64,000 bases of DNA from Streptomyces cirratus (GCF_014650775.1 NZ_BMVP01000006.1:124001-188000); one strand, 5' to 3'. Positions 19,046-27,847 are shown, counted from the first letter of the stretch. Numbers and translations are program-made. Notes: a model not told the origin generated them from the sequence alone.

Positions 19046-19350
19046 CAGCCCCACCGGCGCTTGAGACGCGGGGCCCATTCCAGCCCCGCCGGCGTTTGAG
19101 GCGCGGGGCCCGGGGCGGAGCCCCGGAAGGCCCGGCGCAGCCGGGGACGCTCCGCGCAACGGCGCCGCACCCCCCCAGCCAAACCCGCGCATGAGGCCCG
19201 GGCCCCCATTTCAGCCCCACCCGCGCTTGACGCGCGGAGCCTCATTTCAGCCTCGCCGGCGTTTGAGGCGCGGGGCCCCGCTTCAGCCCCGCCGACGTTT
19301 GAGGCACGCGGCCCCATTTCAGCCCCGCCGGCGTTTGAGGCGCGGGGCCC
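19046..19350. repeat. array of seven 31-bp hairpin units at 36-bp spacing
   Basis: Seven copies of a unit close to CAGCCCCGCCGGCGTTTGAG plus GCGCGGGGCCC start at 19046, 19081, 19176, 19212, 19248, 19284 and 19320. Each unit can fold (CCCCGC with GCGGGG) around a GTTTGAG-containing loop. Units 3-7 have an exact 36-bp period with short variable linkers such as ATTT. Unit 3 is degenerate. The array fills the intergenic region between the SIP and serine hydrolase genes. This unit is a known kind of dispersed intergenic repeat in Streptomyces, and I see no ORF in it. Confidence 0.85.
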
Positions 19351-19459
19351 GGGGCGGAGCCCCGGAGAGCCCGGCGCAGCCGGGGACGCTCCGCGCAACG
19401 GCGCCGCACCCCACCCAGCCCCACCCGGGCGGAGCCCCGGAAGGCCCGGCGCAGCCGGG
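19112..19459. repeat. 62-bp GC-rich tail repeats linked to the hairpin units
   Basis: Two copies (19112-19173 and 19351-19412) follow hairpin units 2 and 7 directly and differ at about two positions. Together with the unit they make a 93-bp module duplicated 239 bp apart. A third partial copy (19427-19459) precedes the serine hydrolase. The rest of the 500-bp gap holds no gene that I can support. Confidence 0.75.
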
Positions 19460-19519
19460 TGGGACCCGCAGCGGCGCAGCCCCCAGGCGGGGGAACCCGT
19501 TCAGCGGGACACTGACCCC

Positions 19520-21052
19520 ATGCGTACCGTCCACGCACTCGCCACCGCCGCGGCGGCCACCCTCCTCACCACAACGGCCGCCGCCGCCCCCGCCCCGCCT
19601 CCACCCCCGCACCCCCTCCTCACCGACGCCGCCGTCGAGACGGCCGTGGCCCGCCTCGACGCCACCGTCACCGCCATGATGTCCCGCACCGGCGTCCCCG
19701 GCGTCTCCGTCGCCGTCGTCCACAACGACAAGGTCATCCACCTCAAAGGCTTCGGCGTCCGCAAGACCGGCGAGCCCGCGACCGTCGGCCCCGACACCGT
19801 CTTCCAGGTCGCCTCCCTCTCCAAGCCCATCTCCTCCACCGTCGTCGCCGGTGTCCTCAAGGACCCCGCCCAGTGGGACGACCACGTCCCCCTCCCCGGC
19901 TTCGCGCTCAAGGACCCCTGGGTCACCGACCACGTCACCACGGCCGACCTCTTCTCCCACCGCAGCGGCCTCCCCGATCACGCCGGGGACCTCCTCGAAG
20001 ACCTCGGCTACGACCGGACCTACATCCTCGACCACCTGCGCCTGGAGCCCTTGACGCCCTTCCGCGCGAGCTACGCCTACACCAACTTCGGCCTCACCGC
20101 GGCCGCCGAGGCCATCGCCAGGGCCCACGGCGTCAGCTGGCAGAAGCTCGCCGACGACACCCTCTTCAAGCCCGCCGGCATGACCCGCACCAGCACCGAG
20201 TTCAGCGCCTTCGCCCACGCCCCCGACCACGCCGCCACCCACGTCAAGAACCCCGACGGCACCTGGAGCCCGCGCTTCGTCCGCGACCCCGACGCCCAGG
20301 CCCCCGCCGGCGGCGTCAGCTCCACCGCCCGCGACATGGCCCGCTGGATGCGCCTCCAGCTGTCCGGCGGCACCCTCGACGGCAAGCGGATCATCCCCGC
20401 CGACACCCTCGCCCGCACCCACATCCCCGAGATCGTCTCGCAGCCCGTCAACGCCACCGGGAGCAGCTCGTTCTACGGGCTCGGCTGGAACGTCGGTTAC
20501 GACGGCGCCGGCCGGGTGCGCCTGAGCCACTCCGGGGCCTTCGAACTCGGCGCCAACACCAACGTCACGATGCTGCCCCTGGAACGGCTCGGCATCGTCG
20601 TCCTGACCAACGGCGCCCCGGTCGGTCTCGCCGACGCCGTCGCGTTCGACTTCTTCGACTTCGCCGAGCACGGCAAGGTGACCACCGACTGGCTCGGGGT
20701 GCTCGGCGGGCTCTACGCCCAGATGGACGAGGCGGGCCGCTCCCGCACCGACTACGCCCACCCTCCCGCCACCGCGAAACCCGCCAAGGCGGACTCCGCG
20801 TACACCGGTACGTACGACAACCCGTACTACGGCAAGGCCACCGTCACCGCGAACCCCGACGGCAGCGGCCTGACCCTCTCCCTCGGCCCGGCGCCGCAGC
20901 GCTACCCCCTCACCCACTACGACGGCGACACGTTCAGCTTCGAGACCCGGGGCGAGCTCGCCGTGGGCCGTACCGGCGCCACCTTCACCGACGGCGCCCT
21001 GCGCATCGAGTACCTGGACGCCGGCCACCTGGGCACCTTCGCCCGCCGGTAG
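19520..21052 (+). CDS. secreted serine hydrolase, class C beta-lactamase/DD-peptidase fold
   Basis: This 510-residue exported enzyme has a signal peptide (about 1-23, ending in an Ala-rich region). The penicillin-binding-like domain (about 40-400) carries Ser99-X-X-Lys102 in VASLSKPIS, the second motif Tyr-Thr-Asn in YAYTNFGLT and the third motif HSGAFELG. A beta-barrel C-terminal domain (about 420-510, YTGTYDNPYYGKA) resembles the lipocalin-like DUF3471 module of esterase/peptidase relatives. Such proteins are DD-peptidases, esterases or D-aminopeptidases rather than true resistance enzymes. The start codon follows a weak ribosome site just after the repeat array. Its substrate is unknown. 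Confidence 0.86.
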   Translation: MRTVHALATAAAATLLTTTAAAAPAPPPPPHPLLTDAAVETAVARLDATVTAMMSRTGVPGVSVAVVHNDKVIHLKGFGVRKTGEPATVGPDTVFQVASLSKPISSTVVAGVLKDPAQWDDHVPLPGFALKDPWVTDHVTTADLFSHRSGLPDHAGDLLEDLGYDRTYILDHLRLEPLTPFRASYAYTNFGLTAAAEAIARAHGVSWQKLADDTLFKPAGMTRTSTEFSAFAHAPDHAATHVKNPDGTWSPRFVRDPDAQAPAGGVSSTARDMARWMRLQLSGGTLDGKRIIPADTLARTHIPEIVSQPVNATGSSSFYGLGWNVGYDGAGRVRLSHSGAFELGANTNVTMLPLERLGIVVLTNGAPVGLADAVAFDFFDFAEHGKVTTDWLGVLGGLYAQMDEAGRSRTDYAHPPATAKPAKADSAYTGTYDNPYYGKATVTANPDGSGLTLSLGPAPQRYPLTHYDGDTFSFETRGELAVGRTGATFTDGALRIEYLDAGHLGTFARR

Positions 21053-21097
21053 CAGCCCGGCCGGCAGTCACCCGTGCAGCGCCTACGCTGGACCCCG

Positions 21098-22060
21098 ATG
21101 AGCCGCAGATCCCACATCCCTCCCGCTCCCCTGCCCCAGCTGGCCGGCATCGACCCGGTCCGGCTGCGGCTGCCCCCCGACCCGCAGGGACTGTGGCCGG
21201 ACCTCGGCGCCTACCTCACCGCCCGCTACGCCGGTACCCGCGGCGCCGAGTCCATGGCGCGGCTGCTGGAGTCGGGCCGGGTCCTCGGCCCGGGCGGGCG
21301 CGTCCTGCGCCCCCGCGACCCGTACGAGCCGGGCGCGTTCCTGTGGTTCCACCGGGACATGCCCCCCGAGCCGGTCGTGCCGTTCCCGATCCGTGTCGTC
21401 CACCGCGACGAGCACCTCCTGGTCGTGGACAAGCCGCACTTCCTGGCCACGACACCGCGCGGCAGCCACGTCTTCCAGACCGCCCTGGCGCGGCTGCGCG
21501 TGGAGCTGGACCTGCCCGCCCTCAGCCCGGCGCACCGCCTCGACCGGATGACCGCCGGACTGGTGATGTTCAGCATCCGTCCCGAGGACCGGGGCGCCTA
21601 CCAGTCGCTGTTCGAGCAGCGCAAGGTCTTCAAGGAGTACGAGGCCATCGCACCGCACGATCCGCGGGTCGCCCTTCCCCGTACGGTGCGCAGCCACATC
21701 GAGAAGGTCCGCGGCGAGATGGCGGCGGTGGAGGTCGCGGGCGCCGAACCGAACGCGGAGAGCCTCGTCGAACTCGTCGACACCCGAGGAGGGCTGGGCC
21801 GCTACCGCCTGACGCCGCACACCGGGCGCACCCATCAGCTGCGGGTGCACATGAACGCGCTGGGCCTGCCGATCCTCGGCGACCCGGTCTATCCGGTGGT
21901 CGCACAGGCCGCGGACCCGGCGGACTACCGGCGCCCGCTCCAACTCCTGGCCCGCAGGCTCGCGTTCACCGACCCCCTGACCGGCACCGACCACCGGCTG
22001 GAGAGCGGCCTGACCCTGCGGGCCTGGGACGACCTGCCCGGCTGGGAGGCCGGCCCTTGA
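21098..22060 (+). CDS. RluA-family pseudouridine synthase
   Basis: This 320-residue RNA-modifying enzyme carries the RluA catalytic motif HRLDRMTAG with Asp149, plus VVHRDEHLLVVDKPHFL before it and LTPHTGRTHQLRVHMNALGLPILGDPVY after it. All three are standard RluA blocks. There is no S4 domain. The N-terminal 90 residues form an extension (LGAYLTARYAGTRGAESMARLLESG) seen in RluA-type proteins acting on 23S rRNA or tRNA. The start was chosen at ATG 21098, with GTG 21074 also possible. It ends 12 bp from the convergent TetR gene. The exact uridine target cannot be read from the sequence. Confidence 0.87.
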   Translation: MSRRSHIPPAPLPQLAGIDPVRLRLPPDPQGLWPDLGAYLTARYAGTRGAESMARLLESGRVLGPGGRVLRPRDPYEPGAFLWFHRDMPPEPVVPFPIRVVHRDEHLLVVDKPHFLATTPRGSHVFQTALARLRVELDLPALSPAHRLDRMTAGLVMFSIRPEDRGAYQSLFEQRKVFKEYEAIAPHDPRVALPRTVRSHIEKVRGEMAAVEVAGAEPNAESLVELVDTRGGLGRYRLTPHTGRTHQLRVHMNALGLPILGDPVYPVVAQAADPADYRRPLQLLARRLAFTDPLTGTDHRLESGLTLRAWDDLPGWEAGP

Positions 22061-22072
22061 ACCCGGGCGGCC

Positions 22073-22738
22073 TCAAGGGCCTGACGGCTTCTCCCTGACC
22101 CCCGCGACGCGCAGCGCCGCGTCCGCAGCGGCTTCCGCGAAGGCCGCGACCGGCCGTGCCGGGTCGGAGCGGTGGATGAGCATGACGCCTTCGATGAGGC
22201 CGAAGACGAGGTCGTTGCGCAGGGCCAGTCCGGCCCGGTCACCGGCCAGTTCGGTCCCGACGGAGGTGGTCCGGAGCAACTCCCGGTAGGCTCCGCGCAG
22301 TTCGTCGCGCATCCGGTGGAACCGGGTGAAACGGGCACCGCCCACCTCCGGCAACAGGTAGAGCGCTCCCAGGTTGTACGGGCCACCGCACAGCAGCAGT
22401 ACATCGGAGCGGCACAGCTCCCACAGCCTCCGGGCGGCGGGCCGCGCACTGTCGGCCAGCAGCCGGCGGGCCAGCGTCAGTGAGGGCGCGACCGTGGACT
22501 CCAGTAGTTCGGCGAGGAGTTCCTCCTTCCCGCCGAAGTAGTGGTACATCGTCGCCTGGCGCATTCCGGCCCGTTCGGCGACGGTCCGCGTGGTGGTCGC
22601 CGCGTAGCCCCGCACCGTGAACAGCTCGGCCGCCGCGCACAGGAGTTCCTCGCGCGGCGGCCGGCCGCTGTGCCGTCCGTGCTGATCGGCGCGTGGCCGG
22701 CCGACCCGTCTCGGCCCTTCGTCCGTTCCCCCACTCAT
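22073..22738 (-). CDS. TetR-family transcriptional regulator
   Basis: This is a 221-residue TetR-type repressor. A basic 28-residue tail precedes the DNA-binding domain (about 30-75), with ELLCAAAELFTVRGYAATTTRTVAERAGM and the recognition helix QATMYHYFGGKEELL. The remaining helical domain is the ligand-binding and dimer part. It lies downstream of the HelY helicase gene on the same strand (90 bp gap), convergent with the RluA-like gene, and has no divergent partner. Its targets are therefore not obvious from context. Nothing in the sequence suggests a specific ligand. Confidence 0.87.
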   Translation of the reverse strand: MSGGTDEGPRRVGRPRADQHGRHSGRPPREELLCAAAELFTVRGYAATTTRTVAERAGMRQATMYHYFGGKEELLAELLESTVAPSLTLARRLLADSARPAARRLWELCRSDVLLLCGGPYNLGALYLLPEVGGARFTRFHRMRDELRGAYRELLRTTSVGTELAGDRAGLALRNDLVFGLIEGVMLIHRSDPARPVAAFAEAAADAALRVAGVREKPSGP

Positions 22739-22828
22739 GTGCCGATCGTCGCACAGGACACGTCCGATCGATCATGGCAAGAGATGAGATCCGGCCTCCC
22801 CGCCTCTCGGAGGAAGACCCAAATCCGC

Positions 22829-25681
22829 TTAGCCGACGGAGCTGTAGGCCACGACACCCCGAAGCAGGGCGTCCACGGCCTTCCGGGCATTTCGCGCCAC
22901 CGTGCTGCCGCCCTGGGAGGACGGCGGGGCGGACGACGAGGGCGCCGCCGCCGCGATCTGCCCGAGCACGTCGATGACCTGCTTGCACCAGCGCACGAAG
23001 TCACCCGCGGGCATCTCCGCTTCGCGCAGCACCTCGTCCAGGCTCTTGTCGGACGCCCACTGGTAGGCGGCCCACGCGAAGCCGAGGTCCGGCTCGCGCT
23101 GCCCCACGCCCTCCGCCTGGTTGATGCGGTGCTCCTCCTCCAGCGCGTCGAGCCGGCCCCAGATCCGGACCATCTCGCCGAGCGCCGTCTTCGCCGCGCC
23201 GCCCGGCACCTTGGGCGCCACCGCGTCGTCGGACTGGCGCGCCTCGAACACCAGCGCCGAGACGCAGGCGGCCAGTTCGGCCGGGTTCAGGCCCTCCCAG
23301 ACGCCCTCGCGCAGGCATTCGGAGGCCAGCAGGTCCAGTTCCCCGTACAGCCGGGCGAGCCGCTTGCCGTGCACGGTGACCTCGTCCTCGCGCAGGTAGT
23401 CCAGCTCGGTCAGCAGGGCGTGGATCCGGTCGAAGGTGCGGGCGATGGTGTTCGTCCGGCCTTCGATGCGCCGTTCCAGCTGCACGGTGTCCCGCTTGAG
23501 CCGGTGGTAGCGCTCCGCCCAGCGGGCGTGGTCCTCGCGCTCGTCACAGCCGTGGCAGGGGTGCGCCCGCAGTTCGGCGCGCAGCCGGGCGATCTCTCGG
23601 TCGTCGGCCGCCGCGGCCCGCCCGCGCCCGCGCCGCTCCGGGACTATGTGCCCCGCCTTGGCCCGCAGCGCGGACGCCAGGTCCCGACGGGACTGCGGGG
23701 ACCGAGGGTTGAAGGTCTTGGGGATCCGCATCCGGTCGATGGCCTCCACCGGCACCGGGAAGTCGATCGCGGCGAGCCGCTTGACCTGCCGTTCCACGGT
23801 GAGCACCAGCGGCCGCGGCCCCTCGGTGTACTCGTACCCGCGGTGGCCGTTGGACCGCCCCGCCGGCATGCCCGGGTCCAGGACGAGCGCGAGCCCGGCG
23901 AACTTGCCGGTCGGCACGTGGATGACGTCGCCCGGCTTGAGCTTCTCCAGCGAGCCGGCCGCCTGGACGCGGCGCTGCGCCGCGCCCTGCTTGGCCAGCT
24001 CCGTCTCGCGGTCCTTGAGGTCGCGGCGCAGCCGCGCGTATTCCTCGAAGTTCCCGAGGTGGCAGGTCATGCCCTCCCGGTAGCCGTCCAGGCCCTCCTC
24101 GTTGCGCTGCACCTGCCGGGAGATGCCGACGACCGAGCGGTCGGCCTGGAACTGGGCGAACGAGGTCTCCAGCAGCTCGCGCGAGCGGTGCCGCCCGAAC
24201 TGCTGCACCAGGTTCACGGCCATGTTGTAGGAGGGCTTGAAGCTGGAGCGCAGCGGATAGGTGCGGGTGCCGGCGAGCCCGGCGAGCGCGACCGGGTCCA
24301 TGCCGCGCTGCCACAGCACCACCGCGTGGCCCTCGACGTCGATGCCGCGCCGTCCGGCCCGGCCGGTGAGCTGCGTGTACTCGCCGGGGGTGATGTCGGC
24401 GTGCTGCTCGCCGTTCCACTTGACCAGCTTCTCCAGGATCACCGTGCGCGCGGGCATGTTGATGCCGAGCGCGAGGGTCTCGGTGGCGAAGACGGCCTTG
24501 ACCAGGCCGCGGACGAACAGTTCCTCCACGACCTCCTTGAAGGTCGGCAGCATTCCGGCGTGGTGCGCGGCGATGCCCCGCTCCAGCCCTTCGAGCCATT
24601 CGTAGTACCCGAGGACGTGCAGGTCCTCGGTGGGGATGGAGGAGGTCCGTGCCTCGACGATCTCGCGGACCCGCAGCCTGGCCGCGTCGTCGTTGAGCCG
24701 CAGGCCCGCGTACAGGCACTGCTGGACCGCGGCCTCGCAGCCGGCCCGGCTGAAGATGAAGTTGATGGCGGGGAGCAGGTCCTCGTTGTCGAGGCGGGCG
24801 ATGACCTCGGGCCGGCTCGGGGTCCAGATCCGGCCTCGGGAGCGCCGCTCGCGCTCGCGGTCGGCTTCGCGGACCATCTTGCCGCGCCGCCGGTCCTTGG
24901 GGTTGTACGTGCGGCTGTTCTGTTCCCGCGCCATGCGCAGCAGGTCCGGGTTGACCTCGCGGCGGGCGGAGCCGCGGCCGCCGTGGTCGGACTCCTCCTC
25001 GAAGAGGTCGTAGACCTTGCGGCCGGCCATGACGTGCTGCCACAGCGGTACGGGCCGCTCCTCGGAGACGATCACCTCGGTGTCGCCGCGCACGGTGTCG
25101 AGCCAGTCGCCGAACTCTTCGGCGTTGGAGACGGTGGCGGAGAGCGAGACCAGGGTCACCGACTCCGGGAGGTGGATGATCACTTCCTCCCAGACGGCTC
25201 CGCGGAACCGGTCGGAGAGGTAGTGCACCTCGTCCATGACGACGTAGCCGAGGCCGAGCAGGGACTGGGAGCCCGCGTAGAGCATGTTGCGGAGCACCTC
25301 GGTGGTCATCACGACCACCGGCGCCTCGGAGTTGACGCTGTTGTCACCGGTCAGCAGGCCGACCTTATCGGCGCCGTAGCGCTTGACGAGGTCGGCGTAC
25401 TTCTGGTTCGACAGCGCCTTGATCGGCGTCGTGTAGAAGCACTTGCGGCCCTGCCGCAGCGCGAGGTGCACGGCGAATTCGCCGACGATCGTCTTGCCCG
25501 ACCCGGTGGGGGCGGCGACGAGGACGCCCTTGCCCGCCTCCAGGGCCCGGCAGGCCTCGACCTGGTACGGATCCAGGCCGAATTCGTACATCTCGCGGAA
25601 GGGGGCCAGGGCGGTGGCCTCTTCGGCGGCGCGGATCCGGGCAGCGGCGTACCGCTGCGCGGGTGAGAGTTCTTCGGTCAT
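22829..25681 (-). CDS. helY: Ski2/Mtr4-like DEAD-box RNA helicase HelY
   Basis: This 950-residue ATP-dependent helicase belongs to the Ski2-like family. Walker A APTGSGKT is at 57-64 and the DEVH box at 150-153. The later motifs are SLSATVSNAEEFG, FATETLALGINMPA and the helicase motif QLTGRAGRRGID. A C-terminal DSHCT-type domain (about 780-930) includes CVSALVFEARQSDD. Between them is a charged, RNA-binding-like insertion. M. tuberculosis HelY lies in the same order beside tatC-tatA-pafBC, and that synteny is preserved here. The start ATG 25681 follows a long antisense-like prefix, which I excluded. It probably acts in RNA turnover. Its exact target is not known. Confidence 0.92.
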   Translation of the reverse strand: MTEELSPAQRYAAARIRAAEEATALAPFREMYEFGLDPYQVEACRALEAGKGVLVAAPTGSGKTIVGEFAVHLALRQGRKCFYTTPIKALSNQKYADLVKRYGADKVGLLTGDNSVNSEAPVVVMTTEVLRNMLYAGSQSLLGLGYVVMDEVHYLSDRFRGAVWEEVIIHLPESVTLVSLSATVSNAEEFGDWLDTVRGDTEVIVSEERPVPLWQHVMAGRKVYDLFEEESDHGGRGSARREVNPDLLRMAREQNSRTYNPKDRRRGKMVREADRERERRSRGRIWTPSRPEVIARLDNEDLLPAINFIFSRAGCEAAVQQCLYAGLRLNDDAARLRVREIVEARTSSIPTEDLHVLGYYEWLEGLERGIAAHHAGMLPTFKEVVEELFVRGLVKAVFATETLALGINMPARTVILEKLVKWNGEQHADITPGEYTQLTGRAGRRGIDVEGHAVVLWQRGMDPVALAGLAGTRTYPLRSSFKPSYNMAVNLVQQFGRHRSRELLETSFAQFQADRSVVGISRQVQRNEEGLDGYREGMTCHLGNFEEYARLRRDLKDRETELAKQGAAQRRVQAAGSLEKLKPGDVIHVPTGKFAGLALVLDPGMPAGRSNGHRGYEYTEGPRPLVLTVERQVKRLAAIDFPVPVEAIDRMRIPKTFNPRSPQSRRDLASALRAKAGHIVPERRGRGRAAAADDREIARLRAELRAHPCHGCDEREDHARWAERYHRLKRDTVQLERRIEGRTNTIARTFDRIHALLTELDYLREDEVTVHGKRLARLYGELDLLASECLREGVWEGLNPAELAACVSALVFEARQSDDAVAPKVPGGAAKTALGEMVRIWGRLDALEEEHRINQAEGVGQREPDLGFAWAAYQWASDKSLDEVLREAEMPAGDFVRWCKQVIDVLGQIAAAAPSSSAPPSSQGGSTVARNARKAVDALLRGVVAYSSVG

Positions 25682-25751
25682 CTTGTCTTCGAGCCTACCC
25701 GCCGCCTGTGACAACAGTCGGATCTTTACGGGGAGGGCGAAGACCGGGCCC

Positions 25752-25814
25752 GACGGCCCGGCCCCGGTGACCTGCCGGCCCGGTGACCGGCCGGGCCTGA
25801 CGGCCGGGGCCGTC
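25752..25814. terminator. GC-rich hairpin after tatC
   Basis: Near-complementary arms, GACGGCCCGGCC (from 25752) and GGCCGGGGCCGTC (25802-25814), with a further internal stem between them, overlap the end of tatC and fill the gap before helY. It is a plausible attenuating terminator, though imperfect. Confidence 0.4.
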
Positions 25815-26769
25815 AGGTCGCGTCGTCGTACCCGTTGATCCGCTCGCGCCCGCCGTCGTCCTGCCCGGGCAGGGCCGAGGGAGCCGGGGCCGCCTCCACC
25901 GCGCCGATGGGCGCGGGCGTCAGGTCCAGCACGGAGGCCTCGTCGTCGTCCAGGCCGGCGTCGGGGTTGCGGCGCTTGCGCCTGCGGTCGTTGATCAGGC
26001 ACAGGCCGAGCGCGATGAAGTACAGGCCGATGATCGGGGCGGCCAGCGACATCATGGTGAGCGGGTCACCGGTGGGCGTCGCGAACGCCGCGAAGATCGT
26101 GATCCCGAGCACCATGATCCGCCACCAGCTCGCCAGCCGCTTCGCGGTGAGCACCCCGGTGAAGTTGAGCAGGATCAGCAGCAGCGGCAGCTCGAAGGCG
26201 AGACCGAACACCACGACCATGCGCGTGACCAGGTCGAGGTAGTCGTCGACCGGCAGCAGGTTGCGCGCGTTTTCCGGGGTGAACTCCAGCAGGATCATCG
26301 CGGTCTGCGGGAGGATCTTGTAAGCGAGAACGGCGCCCGCGGCGAACAGCGGCGCTCCGGCCGCGACGAAACCGACGGCGTACTTCTTCTCGTGGCTGTG
26401 CAGACCCGGGGCGACGAACGCCCACAGCTGGTAGAGCCACACCGGCGCGGAGAGCACCACACCGGCGGTGAGCGAGACCTTGAGGGCGATCGAGAACGGC
26501 GCGATGAGACCGTTCACGGTCATGTCGGCGCAGGGACGGCCGTTGCGCTGCGAGACCACCCCGTTGGTGCAGCCCACGGAGTCCAGCATCGGCTTGAGCA
26601 TGAAGTCGATGAGGTGCTTGTAGAAGAAGGCCGCCACCACGGTGATCACGAGGATCGCCAGGACCGACTTCATCAAGCGGTTTCTCAGCTCACGCAGGTG
26701 CTCGACAAGGGGCATCCGCCCTTCGGCGTCCTTGTGCTTTTGACCCTGCTTGCGGGCAGACTTGAGCAA
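25813..26769 (-). CDS. tatC: Sec-independent translocase subunit TatC
   Basis: TatC is the substrate-receptor subunit of the twin-arginine pathway for folded proteins. This 318-residue copy has the cytosolic signature MPLVEHLRELRNRLMKSV, which contacts the twin-Arg signal, and six membrane segments. LLPVDDYLDLVTRMVVVFGLAFELPLLLI holds the characteristic periplasmic loop and helices. The C-terminal 60 residues are an acidic, charged tail (GLDDDEASVLDLTP). The start at 26769 is a TTG with AAGGGA upstream, and an internal start before MPLVEH is an alternative. It follows tatA by 56 bp and precedes helY, as in mycobacteria. TatB is not visible here. Confidence 0.94.
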   Translation of the reverse strand: MLKSARKQGQKHKDAEGRMPLVEHLRELRNRLMKSVLAILVITVVAAFFYKHLIDFMLKPMLDSVGCTNGVVSQRNGRPCADMTVNGLIAPFSIALKVSLTAGVVLSAPVWLYQLWAFVAPGLHSHEKKYAVGFVAAGAPLFAAGAVLAYKILPQTAMILLEFTPENARNLLPVDDYLDLVTRMVVVFGLAFELPLLLILLNFTGVLTAKRLASWWRIMVLGITIFAAFATPTGDPLTMMSLAAPIIGLYFIALGLCLINDRRRKRRNPDAGLDDDEASVLDLTPAPIGAVEAAPAPSALPGQDDGGRERINGYDDAT

Positions 26770-26825
26770 CCCACGTCCCTTGTCTCGTTGCAGATGACTG
26801 GCGTGACCGGTGAGGCCGCGGGCCG

Positions 26826-27119
26826 TCAGCCCTGGGTGGTGCGGTTCGGCTCGCCGACCGGGCGGGCGCTGGTCACGTCACCGGGCGAGGCCTGGATGGT
26901 GCGCGGAGCGGCCGCCTGCTGCGGGGCCTGGTCGGCGACGGTGGCGGCGGCGGCATCCTCGGCCTGGCCGTCCTGCTTCATGGCCTTGGCCTCGCTCTTG
27001 AGGATGCGGGCCGACTTGCCGAGGGAGCGCGCCATGTCGGGGAGCTTCTTGGCACCGAAGAGCAGGAAGATCACGGCGATGATCAGGAGGAGTTCAAGAG
27101 GCTTCAGGTTGCCGATCAT
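26826..27119 (-). CDS. tatA: twin-arginine translocase subunit TatA
   Basis: TatA is the pore-forming subunit of the twin-arginine translocase. This 97-residue protein has one N-terminal membrane helix (LKPLELLLIIAVIFLLFGAKKLPDMARSLGKS). The conserved Phe-Gly hinge is followed by the amphipathic helix that begins KKLPDMARSLGKSARILKSEAKAM. The remaining 45 residues form a flexible Ala/Pro/Asp-rich tail. ATG 27119 has GAAGGAAG upstream. The gene heads tatA-tatC. Upstream are two small genes of the pafC side, so the promoter probably lies in the 200-bp gap, where a palindrome is found. Confidence 0.95.
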   Translation of the reverse strand: MIGNLKPLELLLIIAVIFLLFGAKKLPDMARSLGKSARILKSEAKAMKQDGQAEDAAAATVADQAPQQAAAPRTIQASPGDVTSARPVGEPNRTTQG

Positions 27120-27204
27120 GGGCTGACTTCCTTCTCACCGAAACGGCTGGTTGGGTGGCGGGCGGGCCGGGACGAAGATCCCGCCACCGCTCCTGCATGG
27201 ATCG

Positions 27205-27220
27205 TAACCCCCAGGGGTTA
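27205..27220. promoter_or_regulatory. TAACCCC-CA-GGGGTTA palindrome upstream of tatA
   Basis: A perfect 7+2+7 inverted repeat lies 86 bp upstream of the tatA start, between tatA and the small membrane gene. It is a candidate operator for the tatAC unit. No regulator can be named. Confidence 0.35.
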
Positions 27221-27327
27221 ACGCCCGGCAATGCCCCGGGGTCATCCCCGCCCGCACGGGGCGGACGGACCCGGGTCCGGTCCGGGGATGGTACGACCCC
27301 GTACGCCAGGTTTCTACGAGGGTACGC

Positions 27328-27528
27328 CTACCGGCTCGCCGCCCGGCCGGCCCCGGCCAGGTCGGAGGCGGCCCGCTCGAGGTCGCCCGCGGCCTCGGTG
27401 ACCCGGCGGCTGGCCTCGGCCACCTGCGCCGACAGCCGCCGCACCTCCAGGAAGACCCGCGCGGCCGGCACCGCCAGCACGGCGAGACCGAGGAAACCCA
27501 GGGCAATTGCGAGCATCGGCCACAGCAT
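27328..27528 (-). CDS. small single-pass membrane protein
   Basis: This 66-residue protein has one N-terminal hydrophobic helix (MLWPMLAIALGFLGLAVLAVPAARVFLEV), followed by a Ser/Arg/Ala coiled-coil-like segment (RRLSAQVAEASRRVTEAAGDL). The family is not recognised with certainty. Short proteins of this type, with one helix and an amphipathic tail, are common beside Streptomyces tat genes, and some resemble the DUF948 group. ATG 27528 has no clear ribosome site, which lowers start confidence. It lies 26 bp after the zinc-ribbon gene, so it belongs to the same operon. Confidence 0.6.
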   Translation of the reverse strand: MLWPMLAIALGFLGLAVLAVPAARVFLEVRRLSAQVAEASRRVTEAAGDLERAASDLAGAGRAASR

Positions 27529-27554
27529 GGGAGGAGCCTAGCGCCGACGGCGCC

Positions 27555-27839
27555 TCACACGCTGCGCAGGGTGCTCACACCGCCGCCCGTCAGCAGCTCC
27601 ACGATCCGTTCCCCGGCGGGCTTGCGCACCTGCGCCCCGCACTGGGGGCAGGTGAACGAGTAGAAGGTGCTGCGGCTGCTGCCGCCGATCGCCAGCCGCA
27701 GCGCTCCCGCCGCGAGCTCGAAACGCCCCCGGCACTGCGGGCACCCGGCCTTGAAGGTGACCGGCCCGCCGCCGGCCCCCGGCCGCTTGTGCCCCGGACC
27801 GGCCGCCGGCCCCGGGCCGCCCCCCGATGATGACGGCAT
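27555..27839 (-). CDS. small zinc-ribbon protein
   Basis: This 94-residue protein has two CXXC knuckles (GCPQCRGRF and TCPQCGAQVRKP) forming a zinc ribbon, and a Gly/Pro-rich N-terminal 30 residues. Between the knuckles is the beta-rich segment AAGALRLAIGGSSRSTFYSFTCP. It may bind nucleic acid or protein, but no function is established. ATG 27839 has a GGGGGAG site and lies 8 bp after the pafC stop, so it is co-transcribed with pafBC. Similar genes occupy this position in Streptomyces relatives as I recall, although not in mycobacteria. I call it by fold only. Confidence 0.6.
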   Translation of the reverse strand: MPSSSGGGPGPAAGPGHKRPGAGGGPVTFKAGCPQCRGRFELAAGALRLAIGGSSRSTFYSFTCPQCGAQVRKPAGERIVELLTGGGVSTLRSV

Positions 27840-27847
27840 CGCTCCCC

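Noticed and set aside
19046..19350. Regular 31-bp repeats at 36-bp steps looked like a CRISPR array
   Set aside because: Linkers are only about 5 nt rather than 30-40 nt spacers, units differ from each other, no cas genes are present, and the unit matches a dispersed Streptomyces hairpin repeat.
19520..21052. Antibiotic-resistance beta-lactamase
   Set aside because: The class C-like fold has a YTN second motif and an extra C-terminal barrel typical of esterase or DD-peptidase relatives rather than AmpC.
22541..25666. Plus-strand 1041-residue frame opposite helY
   Set aside because: High third-position GC of helY leaves the antisense frame open. The translation is low-complexity with no recognised motif.
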